64,000 nt of DNA, from the NCBI GenBank assembly GCA_034769895.1, contig CM068367.1, positions 311,683,486 to 311,747,485 on the forward strand, written 5' to 3'. A program made the position numbers and the translations under genes. The notes below the pieces were generated by a model, which saw only the letters and a list, made by a program, of their open reading frames with translations, made no database searches and had not been told where the DNA came from. Shown here in pieces: positions 13,320 through 27,545 of the stretch (positions within the stretch are counted from its first letter, which is position 1; the number at the start of each line of letters is the position of its first letter). Source of the stretch: Magicicada septendecula. Lineage: Eukaryota > Arthropoda > Insecta > Hemiptera > Cicadidae.

Positions 13320-15734
13320 GACAGGCAGGCAGGCAGAGACAGACGGAGGCAGAGAGATAGGACACACACTAAAATGGATCCTTTTTTGTTATATTATGAT
13401 AATAAAATACAAACTTTTATTTTCCAATGCAAGTGATAAAATTATATGCTCTAACGTACGTTTCAAAGACTCAATCGTTACGCATAATCTGAGCCTATGT
13501 ATTAACTAATAACTGATTTATATTTGACTTAAATTATTTAAATTTTTGTAAAATTAATTTCTATAGCCTACATAATTACGTGTTTAGTTGGTTATTTTGA
13601 AATTGCAGTCGCCAGAGTTTTTTCTTATTAGAGTTATGATTGAAAATATTAAAAATTTTGAATAAATAAAGTTTCTGAGTTTTATATGTTGTGTAATTAG
13701 CTTGTTATTGATATTGTGTTTACACAGGCCCTACTTGTTATTTTTCAGATTCCAGATATTCTTTTTTTGTGTGCATTTTTAATCAATAAATTAATGTTTG
13801 TTGTAGAGAGTGTCTGTAGCTAATCTGCAGTAGCTAGCTTCATAGATAAGTTGCAGGTAATAAGCATTTGTTTGTTGGATACTCGTGTCTTTAAATAGCT
13901 CAATTATTTTTGGGGCAGTATGTCGATAATGATTAGTAGTAGCGTATTTATTCTCACGCTTGTCTTCATTTTTGAACGCACTCCTGTTTTCTAGTGAGTT
14001 TTGTTTTGGACATCTGTCTAGTGAGTTCATGTTTGATTTTTTTAGTTTACTAATCGTTTCAATTATCAAGACAGACTATAGTAAGGCATAATTCTCTGTA
14101 TAGGTATGAAATTACTCGGTAGTCAGTTAGATTTCTTCTTCCCTTCTTGAGTTTTGTAATGTACAGAGTGTCACAAATGATGAAACATGATATTACTTAT
14201 TTATTTTAAAGATTATAATAATAGTTTTAATCTTAGTTCACTATTATTAGGGTAGCTACTGAATATAATGTCAGTAAATGACAGTTTTGGCTGTCTGCAA
14301 ACAACATATTTCTTTCATGATGCGCTACATTGCTTTCGGCGAAGAAACTCAAGATCGTTCGATGACAGAAATGAATCTCGCACTATACCTTCCAATGTAC
14401 AGGTTTTTAATTACTCTGCCTGAACCAGATGAACAAACTGTTGCTAAGTCTTTGATTAATGAAACAATGTGATAAGGAAAAGAACAAAGAAATCTTTTCG
14501 CAGAGGAAAGGGAAGCGTATGATATTCACCGTTTTTAAAGAGTTTCACCATTTTCATCAACTTTTTCCTTGAAGCATGCTCAATACGTCAGCGCTGTGCA
14601 GTACCTGGACAGCTATTCGCCGACAGACTTTCAAATTTTCTTTATGGTTATGGAAAGCGACAGAAACCTTTGCTAAAATGAAATGTGTGGCTGACAGGAC
14701 TTATGTTGTTGTCAGTTCACGCCGAGCAACATTATGTTAATTTTGTTCAAGCTCATCAGAACCAACTTTAACTGTTTGGTTACTCACATCAAGACTGCCT
14801 TCGTGAAACGCTGGCAATTTGGAGTTGGTAGTGGCCTAGGCACTGGTGTTCCTGGACAAGCATTCTTTGGGGGTGGGTATCATGTTTGTGATTTTGCATA
14901 GTGTCAGTTGTCTACAGTTATACAAGAGAAAAGTAATAGCACAATATCTTAGTTATGAATACGCTTCAGAATGCCTCACACACACAGAATGCAATAGGTA
15001 GGCCCCTAACTTGTTGCTTGATACCTATAGGAGGAGAGGAGGCGGAGCGCCCTAATATAAGAATGTGGAGTGTTTAGAAGTGTATAGAGTATTGAAGTTT
15101 TTTAAATGCAGGAATGTACAGAACAGGTGTGCAAAAAATTATTAAGCTCGGCGTGACGAAAGAGATATAAAGAAAAGAACTTTGCTGAGGTTTCAGCTGG
15201 CTATGTACCAACTGGCGATTCTCCAAGTCTGTCTTAAGACATCTTCTTTACTTCTTTAACGTCGCCATTGGCATGATTATAAATTAATTATTAATGCCAG
15301 CTTACAACCATACTTAGACACGACGTTTCTGCACGATAGTTTGTTACCGCTATTGTTATCCTCAACTAAGAAGATGTTACAAGCCGAACTGTAATGTAAG
15401 GAAAGAGATTATGCGGAGGATTGGTTCAGTAAACTTTCGTTTCCTCCTTTGTACATAAATTCATAAATTCGATTGATTCGGACTTAACTATGAAATTTCA
15501 AAAAATCTCTGAAAAGATGTAAAAACTCAGTTCTTCACAATTATTTCAATTTTAACAATTTTAATTAACTTTAGAAAAAAACCGCAGATGTAAGTACAAA
15601 AGAAAGGAAGAAACCATGTGTGTCTGTTTATATAAAAAAATTTATCTATAATTATTACCTACTATTAAAATTTATCGCAAAGGAGTTGCATTTTCCTTTT
15701 GTGACGTTTGACTCTTGCCTCAAAACAATAGCAG
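12745..15734. other. Intronic stretch with microsatellites
   Basis: Contains a (CG)n/(CA)n block at about 13150-13180 and a (GA)n tract at about 13260-13316 followed by AGGC repeats. The 141-codon plus-strand ORF over 13011-13436 is repeat read-through. A 64-codon frame at 14278-14472 has no domain I recognise. No other feature seen. Confidence 0.5.
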
Positions 15735-16275
15735 CAGCAGATGACATAAAAAAAAATCGGTATGGAGAACCATACAGTGTACATGACTTCCATGTTGTAA
15801 GATTTATGTTTAAAATAATTTACTTGAATTCGGTTCGGTAATTTCTAAAAAATCTCACCCACCCTCAAACTAATTTCACTATTTATAGATATTTTTGTTA
15901 TTATGGGGTAGTCGTTTAATATAATGTTATATTCAGTCACTTTATCCATAAATTTAGGTAGGCTTACTTTATTCTTATAAAGAAACCGAACTACGCAGAT
16001 AATCATCCCTCCTCCGAAGCGCTCCGAAGTCACTCATGGACCCTGAGCATCTTGCAGAGGGTTCACTCCTTAAAGACGAAAAGTCTGTCTATGAACCGTT
16101 CCTCTGTAAACACGTGCAGTTACACTGCCCAGCGATCCACAGGAAGCAAATCGCTATCCACGCTGGACACTTTTTCGGCTTGCACGCGCTGTGTTGGTGT
16201 GGGTTTCGGCATTTTCCATTTAAAAAGCGTGCAAATGTAAGAAAATAAACACGAGTGAGGCCAGAAATAACGCGA

Positions 16276-16309
<34 letters not shown>

Positions 16310-17055
16310 TTGCTTGCCTTTTTATTGCGGTAATCATAATAATAAAATGGAAACGTAAACATTACATAATTGAGATATGCTTGCCTGCCACGAACGATAT
16401 ATTTTCTCTCATACATGTTTTAAATTAAAATGAAAAAATATAGAGTTTTATTAAAGTTAAATGAAATGTTTCCATAGAAACTACTTCTTTGTTGTCAATA
16501 AAGTAGTACACATATAAAACTTATAAAAATTTACCTCCTCCATCGTCAACTACCATTTTAATTTATCAAAAAAATTACCCCCTCCTCTTTCAACTACCCT
16601 TTTCATTTATAGATATTTCATCTATCTTTCTACAGTGGATTATTATGACCTTCTTTTCAGGATACTTTATTTATCAAAATTAAGCACTTTACTCTTGTTA
16701 AAACGTAAAACGTTGCAGGTAAACTACCCCTTTCCCTTAACTGATCTTCACCAAAAACAATAGACCTTGAGTCCTCTACAATTCAGGACTGTATGCAAAC
16801 ATTATTTGATTCTGTTTGAATTTGCGGCTGTTATCGTTTGCCATAGAAACAATTCTACATAGACACTTTTCGAAAAACGACTTTTTGTCAAGTTTTGATG
16901 GTAGTACAATCAGAATCTGCCGTTATCTCGAACACGATTTTTTTTGGCACGACCATACTTCCATTTCCTTATGGAACATGGAAGTAATAAATTATATTTT
17001 AGGTAATTTAATTTTTCATACAAATTTTGCAATGAAAATTAAATTTTCAACATGA
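15735..17055 (+). repeat. Interspersed repeat, copy A
   Basis: Several blocks are the reverse complement of copy B (19.55-21.43 kb). 16025-16420, with an internal (GT)n at 16278-16308, matches 20870-21385. 16690-16853 matches one ~160-bp unit of the tandem array in B. 16855-16985 matches 19725-19885. The left part (about 15735-15800, containing ATCGGTATGGAGAACCATAC) also occurs inverted at 22690-22785. The family is unknown. A 70-codon frame at 16036-16248 is conserved in copy B (21156-21368, inverted), so it may be remnant coding sequence or simply shared ancestry. Confidence 0.8.
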
Positions 17056-17540
17056 GACATTATTATAATAATGCTATTGATGTTACTGAATGTTAATCAG
17101 AATTAAGTGGAAAGACTGCAGTAATGTTATGCATGTCAAACAAAAAAACAATTATGAAACGTTACATTGAATACGCTGAAACATTTAAAAGAACAAAATA
17201 TTTGTAAATTTATTTTAGCAACATATATCATAATTCACGGACAGATGTATGATTTGACGACCATTAATAATGGCACTGATAAACGTTTGCCAGAAATGAC
17301 ATAGTTATTAACAACTGGAAAGACTATATATTTAAAGCATAAAGTAAAAAAAAAAAAAATTAACAGTTAAACAAATTTAAATAAATAAACGGCACAATAT
17401 TTTTGGAACAATAAACATTTTGTCTTAAACACAGATAAACATTTCCAAAATCGTTTAACAATACTACAGCTAACAAAGGGTATTCTGACTCTTTGTTACC
17501 AACTAACTAACGGTATATCCCAACCTATATACGATTTTTT
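17056..17540. other. AT-rich intronic stretch
   Basis: No gene or repeat recognised. Confidence 0.4.
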
Positions 17541-17772
17541 GAATTATGCATGATATCCGGGCTGTTTGGCCGTGGTCCCTGGTTTAAAACAGTCTATACC
17601 ACAGTACTGTGGGCCTGCACGTAGACACCCAAAGTGCAGAAATTTTATACCACTGATGATGGCAGCCAGTGGAGCTGCCGAAACGTTTGGTTTTGTTTTA
17701 AACCAGGGACCACGGCCAAACAGTCCGGATATCATGCATAATTCAAATGACACCGGCCGTGAAAGCCTAAGG
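17541..17772 (+). mobile_element. Penelope-like terminal-repeat element with 42-bp inverted arms
   Basis: CATGATATCCGGGCTGTTTG... at about 17547-17590 recurs inverted at about 17692-17737, giving arms of about 42 bp with very few mismatches. The centre holds a hammerhead-like module, and the right edge is ACACCGGCCGTGAAAGCC. The edge and the GGGCTGTTTGGCCGTGGTC motif link it to the 65-bp array element at 8-9 kb and to CCGGGATATTTGGCTGTAGTCC at 22.53 kb. Reads of 69 and 74 codons across it are chance. Confidence 0.65.
17649..17692 (+). ncRNA. Hammerhead ribozyme-like motif
   Basis: Stem I 5' strand ACCA (17649-17652), core CTGATGA (17653-17659), one extra T, stem II GGCAGC/GCTGCC (17661-17666 and 17674-17679, 7-nt loop), GAAA (17680-17683), CGTT, then TGGT, which can pair with ACCA. 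The conserved CUGANGA and GAAA boxes are present and the predicted cleavage site is GUU. Stem III is only AC/GU (palindromic ACGT), so it could only form between two copies. Hammerheads are known from terminal repeats of Penelope-like elements. The extra U before stem II is non-canonical, so activity is uncertain. Confidence 0.5.
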
Positions 17773-19060
17773 AATCTATATACGATTTAATTTTCTATAG
17801 AAAAAGTGGCAGTGACCACTGATGGGCACACAGATCGGCAGCCATATAAGATGTTTGATATACCATTATAATACCATTAATAATTTAACATAACAAGAAA
17901 ACAAACTGTAGCAAGTTAACAAAAAAATATCTATCAATGTGTTTGTAGAATTCCTGCAATGTCTCCTAGAGTAATGTCAACATTATCCTGTTTGTTGTAA
18001 ATTGATATACAGGAAATAGCTTAAATACATACACATTGACGCTATACTGTTTGAAGGAATACCTACAAAATATTTTTTTAAAATATCTAACCATAATCAA
18101 CACAAGAGTTTTAGCAGTATTCATATCTCACAAAGACATACATTATGAAAGTCCTATTACCTCCACATTTATAAATTTATAAGCGAAAGATAGTACGAAA
18201 AGATACTAAAAAGATACTACGCAAAAACGTGATAAGTTAATTCTGAAAATAATCTTCCAAAATGAATGAAGGATTCTCATTGATAAAGTTTTCAAGAATG
18301 TTTTAAAAGTTTCTCAGTAATGTGTCCGCTGAGAAACTAAGTTAATCTGGAAGAAATATAAAGTAAATTTACGAGACGGTTAATTAAATGTTAGGAAAAT
18401 TATTGGCGATAAAGTTTTGATAAATATTTTAACTTCTAAACGTTGCGCTGTAAAAATATTACGTTTTGTTACATTATGCTTGCTGTGTTAAGAATGTTAT
18501 GTAAATTACGAAAATGTTAATAAAGGGCTGAAGTCAAAATGGCTGAAATGTTCATGTATCATTTATCTTGTGTTGTATCAGTCTTATATGACTGTTTTTA
18601 CGATTAGATGTCTAGCCAGTCGGTCTCCGTTCTTTTCAATCTTTCCATGATCTCTATTTCAGATTTTTGTATTTTATATTTCTTTCCCTCTATATCATCC
18701 TCACACATTCTCTAGCATTTCTTCCTTTCGTTCTTCGTCTGTACTAAAATCATGACACCAGTGTAACGTCACCACTTGCGACCCATCATCACTTTATTCT
18801 TACTCTGAACGGTTCACTGAATGCGTTTATAGGTCTTCCTACAAACCGATATTCAATAAGTTTTTCGTTAATTAAACCTAATTAATAAACTAGTTTAGGA
18901 ACGCCTTTTTCTATATTTTATTTGGAATCTAGAAATTAGTTTGTTCAAAAATTTAGTGTGTTATTAGAATTATAAAAAAAATTAATTTATCATATTTGAT
19001 ACTTGAACACGGCATATTTAATGCAGGGCATTAATTTATGGCAGAGAATTATTTTTGAAA
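17773..19060. other. Intronic stretch
   Basis: AT-rich. I see no gene, RNA or repeat that I can name. Confidence 0.4.
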
Positions 19061-19887
19061 TAGCTGTTACCCGCGGCTTCGTACGTGAATATCTGACTTT
19101 TAGTAAGTATTTTACTATAATTTTTATTGTCTATGTCTATGTGGCGTTCTGTCAGCTCGTATAACAATTTTGTTCTCATTAGTCAAATTCTCTCCAAAGC
19201 TGTTTTCAACACTTGTACCATTTTAACTTGTACTAAATTATTATGTTGGTGCAACAGCCTTTGGAGATTTAAAAGTACCCGTTTACAAAGCCTTTGGAGA
19301 TACCGGTATTTATAAAGTACGTGTTAAATAAAAAATGCTAAATTCTTTATTTTAATGTTACTGTGCTGGAAGCATTGTATAACACATTAAACGTTATGTT
19401 TTCCTCAATCATGGCTTTTATTTATTTAGCAGTAAACTAAAAACCAAAACCGTTGTCATCTAACCTCTAAAATGAGAACAACACGTATTTTCGCTTTGCA
19501 TTAAGTAATAGGACAATTTACAATTAGTACACTTCTTCTTTTCCACATCGTAATATATCGATACAATCCCATATTATTTAAAACATCGAAAGTGTACTGC
19601 AGGAATGGATAAATGTACTGATCCCATGCCGCTAAATAGCTTTTGTTTATTTACTTGTTACTATGGCAATTAATTCTGGTCTCCATGGTGTATCTTTAGT
19701 AGTAGTATTACTTCCATATTCCTTAAGGAAATGGAAGTATGGTGATGGCAAAAAAAATCGTGTTCGAGATTATTGCAGATTCAGATTCTACTACACTCAA
19801 AACATGAAAAAAAGTCGTTTTCCGAAAAGTGTCTGTGTGTGTGTCTGTCTGTCTGTGTGTCTGTGTGTCTATAGATTTTTTTTCTAT

Positions 19888-20690
19888 GGCAAACGATAAC
19901 TGCCGCAAATTCAAACAGAATCAAATAATTTTTTGCATACAGCCCTGATTTGTAGAGTACTCACGACCTATTGTTTTTGGTGAAGATCGGTTGAGGGAAA
20001 GGGGTAGTTTACCAGCAACGGTTTTTTTTAACAAGGGTAATTTTTTTTGGCAAACGATAACAGCCGCAAATTCAAACAGAATCAAATAATGTTTCGCATA
20101 CAGCCCTGAGTTATGGAGTTCTCAAGACCTATTGTTTTTGGTGAAGATCGGTTAAGGAAAAGGGGTAGTTTACCAGCAACGTTTTATGTTTTAACAAGGG
20201 TATTTACTATGGCAAACGATAACAGCCGCAAATTCAAACAGAATCAAAAGATTATTTGCATACACCCCTAAATTGTAGAGTTCTCAAGATCTGTTGTTTT
20301 TGGTGAAGATCGGTTAAGGGAAAGGGGTAGTTTACCTGTAACGTTTTTTTAACAAGGGTATTTTCTATGGCAAACGATAACAGCCGCAAATTCAAACAGA
20401 ATCAAATCATGTTTTGCATACAGCCCTAATTTGTAGAGTACTCAAGACCTATTGTTTTTGGTGAAGATCGGTTAAGGGGAAGGGGTAGTTTACCTGCAAC
20501 GTTTTTTTATCAAGGGTAATTTTCTATGGCAAACGATAACAGCCGCAAATTCAAACAGAATCAAATAATGTTTTGCATACGTCCCTAAATTGTAGAGATC
20601 TCAAGGACTTTCGATTTTGGTGAATATCGGTTAAGGAGAAGGGGTAGTTTACCTGCAACCTTTTACGTTTTAACAACAGTAAAGTACTTG
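19888..20690. repeat. Five-unit ~160-bp tandem repeat
   Basis: GGCAAACGATAAC(A/T)GCCGC recurs at 19888, 20049, 20211, 20369 and 20528 (spacings 161, 162, 158, 159). Each unit also has CCTATTGTTTTTGGTGAAGA and AAGGGGTAGTTTACC. The last unit is diverged at its right end. Confidence 0.93.
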
Positions 20691-20952
20691 AAAATTCATT
20701 TAAACTTTTTGAAACAATGGTAATTGTTAAAAATAAAATAATTTTGTTGCCAGGCAATAAAATTATAATTTTTCATTTTAATGTAAATCATGTATGAGTT
20801 AATAGTATAATGGATTAATTTACACTCAAAATGTACAAACAGAAAATTTTGTTACAAACATCAATATCATTCGTGGCAGGCAAGCATATCTCAGTTATGT
20901 AATGTTTACGTTTCCATTTTATTATTATGACTACCGCAATAAAAAGGCAGGG

Positions 20953-21128
<176 letters not shown>

Positions 21129-21635
21129 TCGCGTTATTTCTGGCCTCACTCATGTTTATTTTCTTACATTTGCACGGTTTTTAAATGGTAAGTGCCGAAA
21201 CCCATACCAACATAAAGCGTGCAAGCCGAAAAAGCGTCCAGCGTGGATAGCGATTTGCTTCCTGTGGATCGCTGGGCAGTGTAACTGCACGTGTTTACAG
21301 AGGAACGATTCATAGACAGACTTTTCGTGTTTAGGGAATGAACCCTCTGCAAGATGCTGAAGGTCCATGAGTGACTTCGGAGTGCTCCTTCTTTTTCGCG
21401 TGTTTGTTCTGTGAAACGTACACTGTAGATTCGCAGCTTTACTCTAAGCAACGCTCAATAGGAAATGTTGAAAATTTTTGTGCACGGTGTACCCTCATAC
21501 ACACTATACCTGCTCTGATGTTTTAATTACGGACATCATAATATTAAAACTTTGGAAACTTGAGCACTACTTAATGGAGATCAATCATTAACTTATACAA
21601 CCCATTAATGTTATGCATATTTTTTATATATATAT

Positions 21636-22464
21636 CAGTGGCGAAGCTAGTAGTTATTGAATGGGTAGGCAATAGTCTTATCTTAAATTTTTTTTAAGGA
21701 ATCACTAAAAGGACGGTGGTTCAAATCGGACGCTGAGGCAGAGTTTGCTGTAACCGAATGGTTCCACAAACAGCCGTAAGGATTTTACTAGCAGGGAATC
21801 TACAGGTTAGCGCAACAGTGGAACTCATGTCTTAATGTTATTGGAGACTTCTTTTAAAATCGTTGAATAAAAAATGCTTTACAGCTCTATACGTGTTTCT
21901 ATTGAACAATCCTTGTATTAGTCATACACAATAATACAACTGATTGAACTTCAAATTTTTAAACTTGATTAGTTTCTATATATATGTTTAATGTTACAAA
22001 TAATTCAAATAACAATCTTGATCATCTGTTAGTTCAGCGGAATAACAGTGACACTTTTAATAACCGCATAAAATAAACACACTTAAAACAACACAGGCGC
22101 TTTAACTTAACTGTTTGGACCACAGAAGTGAGGCATGCCTCAACGCTCTATGTGTACAGCGCGGGACAATCCCCCCTCCCTTCACTTCCCTATCACACCA
22201 CTACATTGCTTACATACGATGTGTACAAAAAACGCTGAGGCAAGTTCAGGTTGCCTCATTCGCTTTAAACGAGCTATGCCGAATCTCACCTGTCAGCATC
22301 TAGCGGTCGCTCAATAAAGCACGTTTCGGTTTAATAAATTTGACAGTCGCAGTAACAATGTATAATCTTTACGTTATGTAGTTCATACGTATTTATAATT
22401 TTTATTCTACAGAATTTTTTAGGGTAGGCATTGCCTCAATTGCCTCCATGTAACTTCGCCACTG
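21636..22464. mobile_element. hAT-like non-autonomous DNA transposon (MITE)
   Basis: The ends are CAGTGGCGAAGCTA (21636) and TAACTTCGCCACTG (to 22464), an imperfect terminal inverted repeat starting CAGTGGCGAAG as in many hAT elements. The adjacent 8-mers are ATATATAT and ACTTATAT, matching at 6 of 8 positions, compatible with a decayed 8-bp hAT target duplication. GGGTAGGCAAT near the left end and GGGTAGGCATTGCC near the right extend the similarity. Length is 829 bp with no transposase frame. Confidence 0.7.
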
Positions 22465-22527
22465 ACTTATATATGTGTACAACGTTATCGGCAACAAAGA
22501 AGTAGTTTTTGTTAAAATTCCTTCCCG

Positions 22528-22605
22528 GGATATTTGGCTGTAGTCCGATGTTTTCTACAAAAACAGACGTTTCGGCAATGCCATCGACTTCCATCATCAG
22601 TGAAA
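22528..22605 (-). repeat. Hammerhead-like relic of a Penelope-like element
   Basis: On the minus strand CTGATGA (22594-22600), an extra T, a 19-base segment, then GAAACGTC (22566-22573) keep all core boxes, including a GUC cleavage triplet. The segment between does not form a good stem II and stem I is only about 2 bp. The adjacent CCGGGATATTTGGCTGTAGTCC resembles the arm at 17.55 kb. Confidence 0.5.
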
Positions 22606-22679
22606 ATCAAGTGCGATAACGTGAGGTGGTATACGTTAGTGACCACAGTACTGTGGTTAAGGCTAAAGCAGTAAGTAGA

Positions 22680-23228
22680 AAGAAGTAGTTTCTATGGTAA
22701 TATGTCATTTTGAAAATGATTTTAAATATAAATCTTAGAATATGGAAGTCATGTATGGTTCTCCATACCGATTTTTTAACATATTTCATTACTTATTCAT
22801 TGCATCATCAGAAATACGTACAAACATAAATTTTATAATCGTTTAAGACAATTACAAAATATATAGACGTATCTGTATACAAAATTACAAAATATATCGA
22901 TACAATCGCATATTAAAAACTGCAGGAACGGATAAAGGTACAGTTCCGATGCCGCTAAATGTCATTTGTTTATTTACTTGTTACTATGGTAATTAATTCT
23001 GGTCTCCATGGTGTTCTTGACATCTTTATACGCGTCAACGAAAAGCCATAATTAAAAGGGCCTAAATCGTACGAACGGCGGAAAATATCAAATTACAAGT
23101 TAGACAGTATTTTTTGCTTTGTGTCAAAGGTTACCTGTGCAAAATTTGGTGGCAATCGGTGTAACGGTATGGATTTGTATTCAGTACCTATAAATCCTCA
23201 GACTTTCAGTTTTATTTATATAGATAAG
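22680..23228 (-). repeat. Interspersed repeat block C
   Basis: 22690-22785 matches the reverse complement of 15760-15810 (CCATACCGAT block). 22890-23015 matches 19555-19700 directly. The right end, AGTTTTATTTATATAGATAAG, looks like the terminus of a widespread insect repeat. Confidence 0.65.
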
Positions 23229-23432
23229 AATTTATATTAAGGTGTCATAAAAGTTACATACAAATACAAAGTTTTAATATGATGTAATGAAAACTGGTAG
23301 GCTAACTTCGTTCAAAATTCGTTGATTGCTATTTAATGAGTTTTAGCTGTTTTAGCTGTTTTGTCTGTAGTGAAGTTTAAAGAATAGATATTTTTTTATT
23401 GCTTCTGTGAAATAGTAACTATAAATCAGAAT

Positions 23433-23708
23433 CTAACGGTGTACACCGTCGCCGGACGGTACAAAGTTGTGTAATTTCGGTTTGCTGAACAATGCAGAGT
23501 CTGCCTTATTGATGATTTCATTTAAGTGGGACGTTATTTTCGTAATGTCTGTAGAGTTGGCGATAAAGAGGTCGTGGTGGTTGGCGAAAGGGATGGGAGC
23601 GACCCTAATCCGAGTATAAAGTTTAGCTCCCGCTATCCACCCCGACTGTTTCAAAAGGTCTTCCTCAGGAAATCCCATTGGGCTTTTGTACAACCAGGGG
23701 ACGATCAA
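23433..23708 (-). CDS. Unidentified GC-richer ORF fragment, doubtful
   Basis: A 91-codon open frame starting at a TTG; the frame opens a few codons further upstream, after a TAG. Base composition is near half G+C, well above its surroundings, with many G/C third positions, which is coding-like. Residues include LLKQSGWIAGAKLYTRIR, HHDLFIANSTDIT and ADSALFSKPKLHNF. I recognise no family. There is no clear ATG or splice acceptor at its 5' side. It could be a remnant of a mobile-element protein, a pseudogene or chance. Confidence 0.25.
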   Translation of the reverse strand: MIVPWLYKSPMGFPEEDLLKQSGWIAGAKLYTRIRVAPIPFANHHDLFIANSTDITKITSHLNEIINKADSALFSKPKLHNFVPSGDGVHR

Positions 23709-27500
<3,792 letters not shown>

Positions 27501-27510
27501 AATTCGGCTA

Positions 27511-27545
27511 TGCATTGGTAGTAGTCGAAACGTTGGTTTCTTACA
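27511..27545 (+). repeat. Fragment of hammerhead-like/PLE module
   Basis: TAGTAGTCGAAACGTTGGTTTC retains only the GAAACGTT and following stem I part of the module. It begins directly after the CA tract. The CUGANGA half is absent. Confidence 0.35.

Noticed and set aside
13011..13436. 141-codon plus-strand ORF
   Set aside because: Over a quarter is Arg-Glu from the (GA)n tract and the rest is low-complexity; no domain or coding composition.
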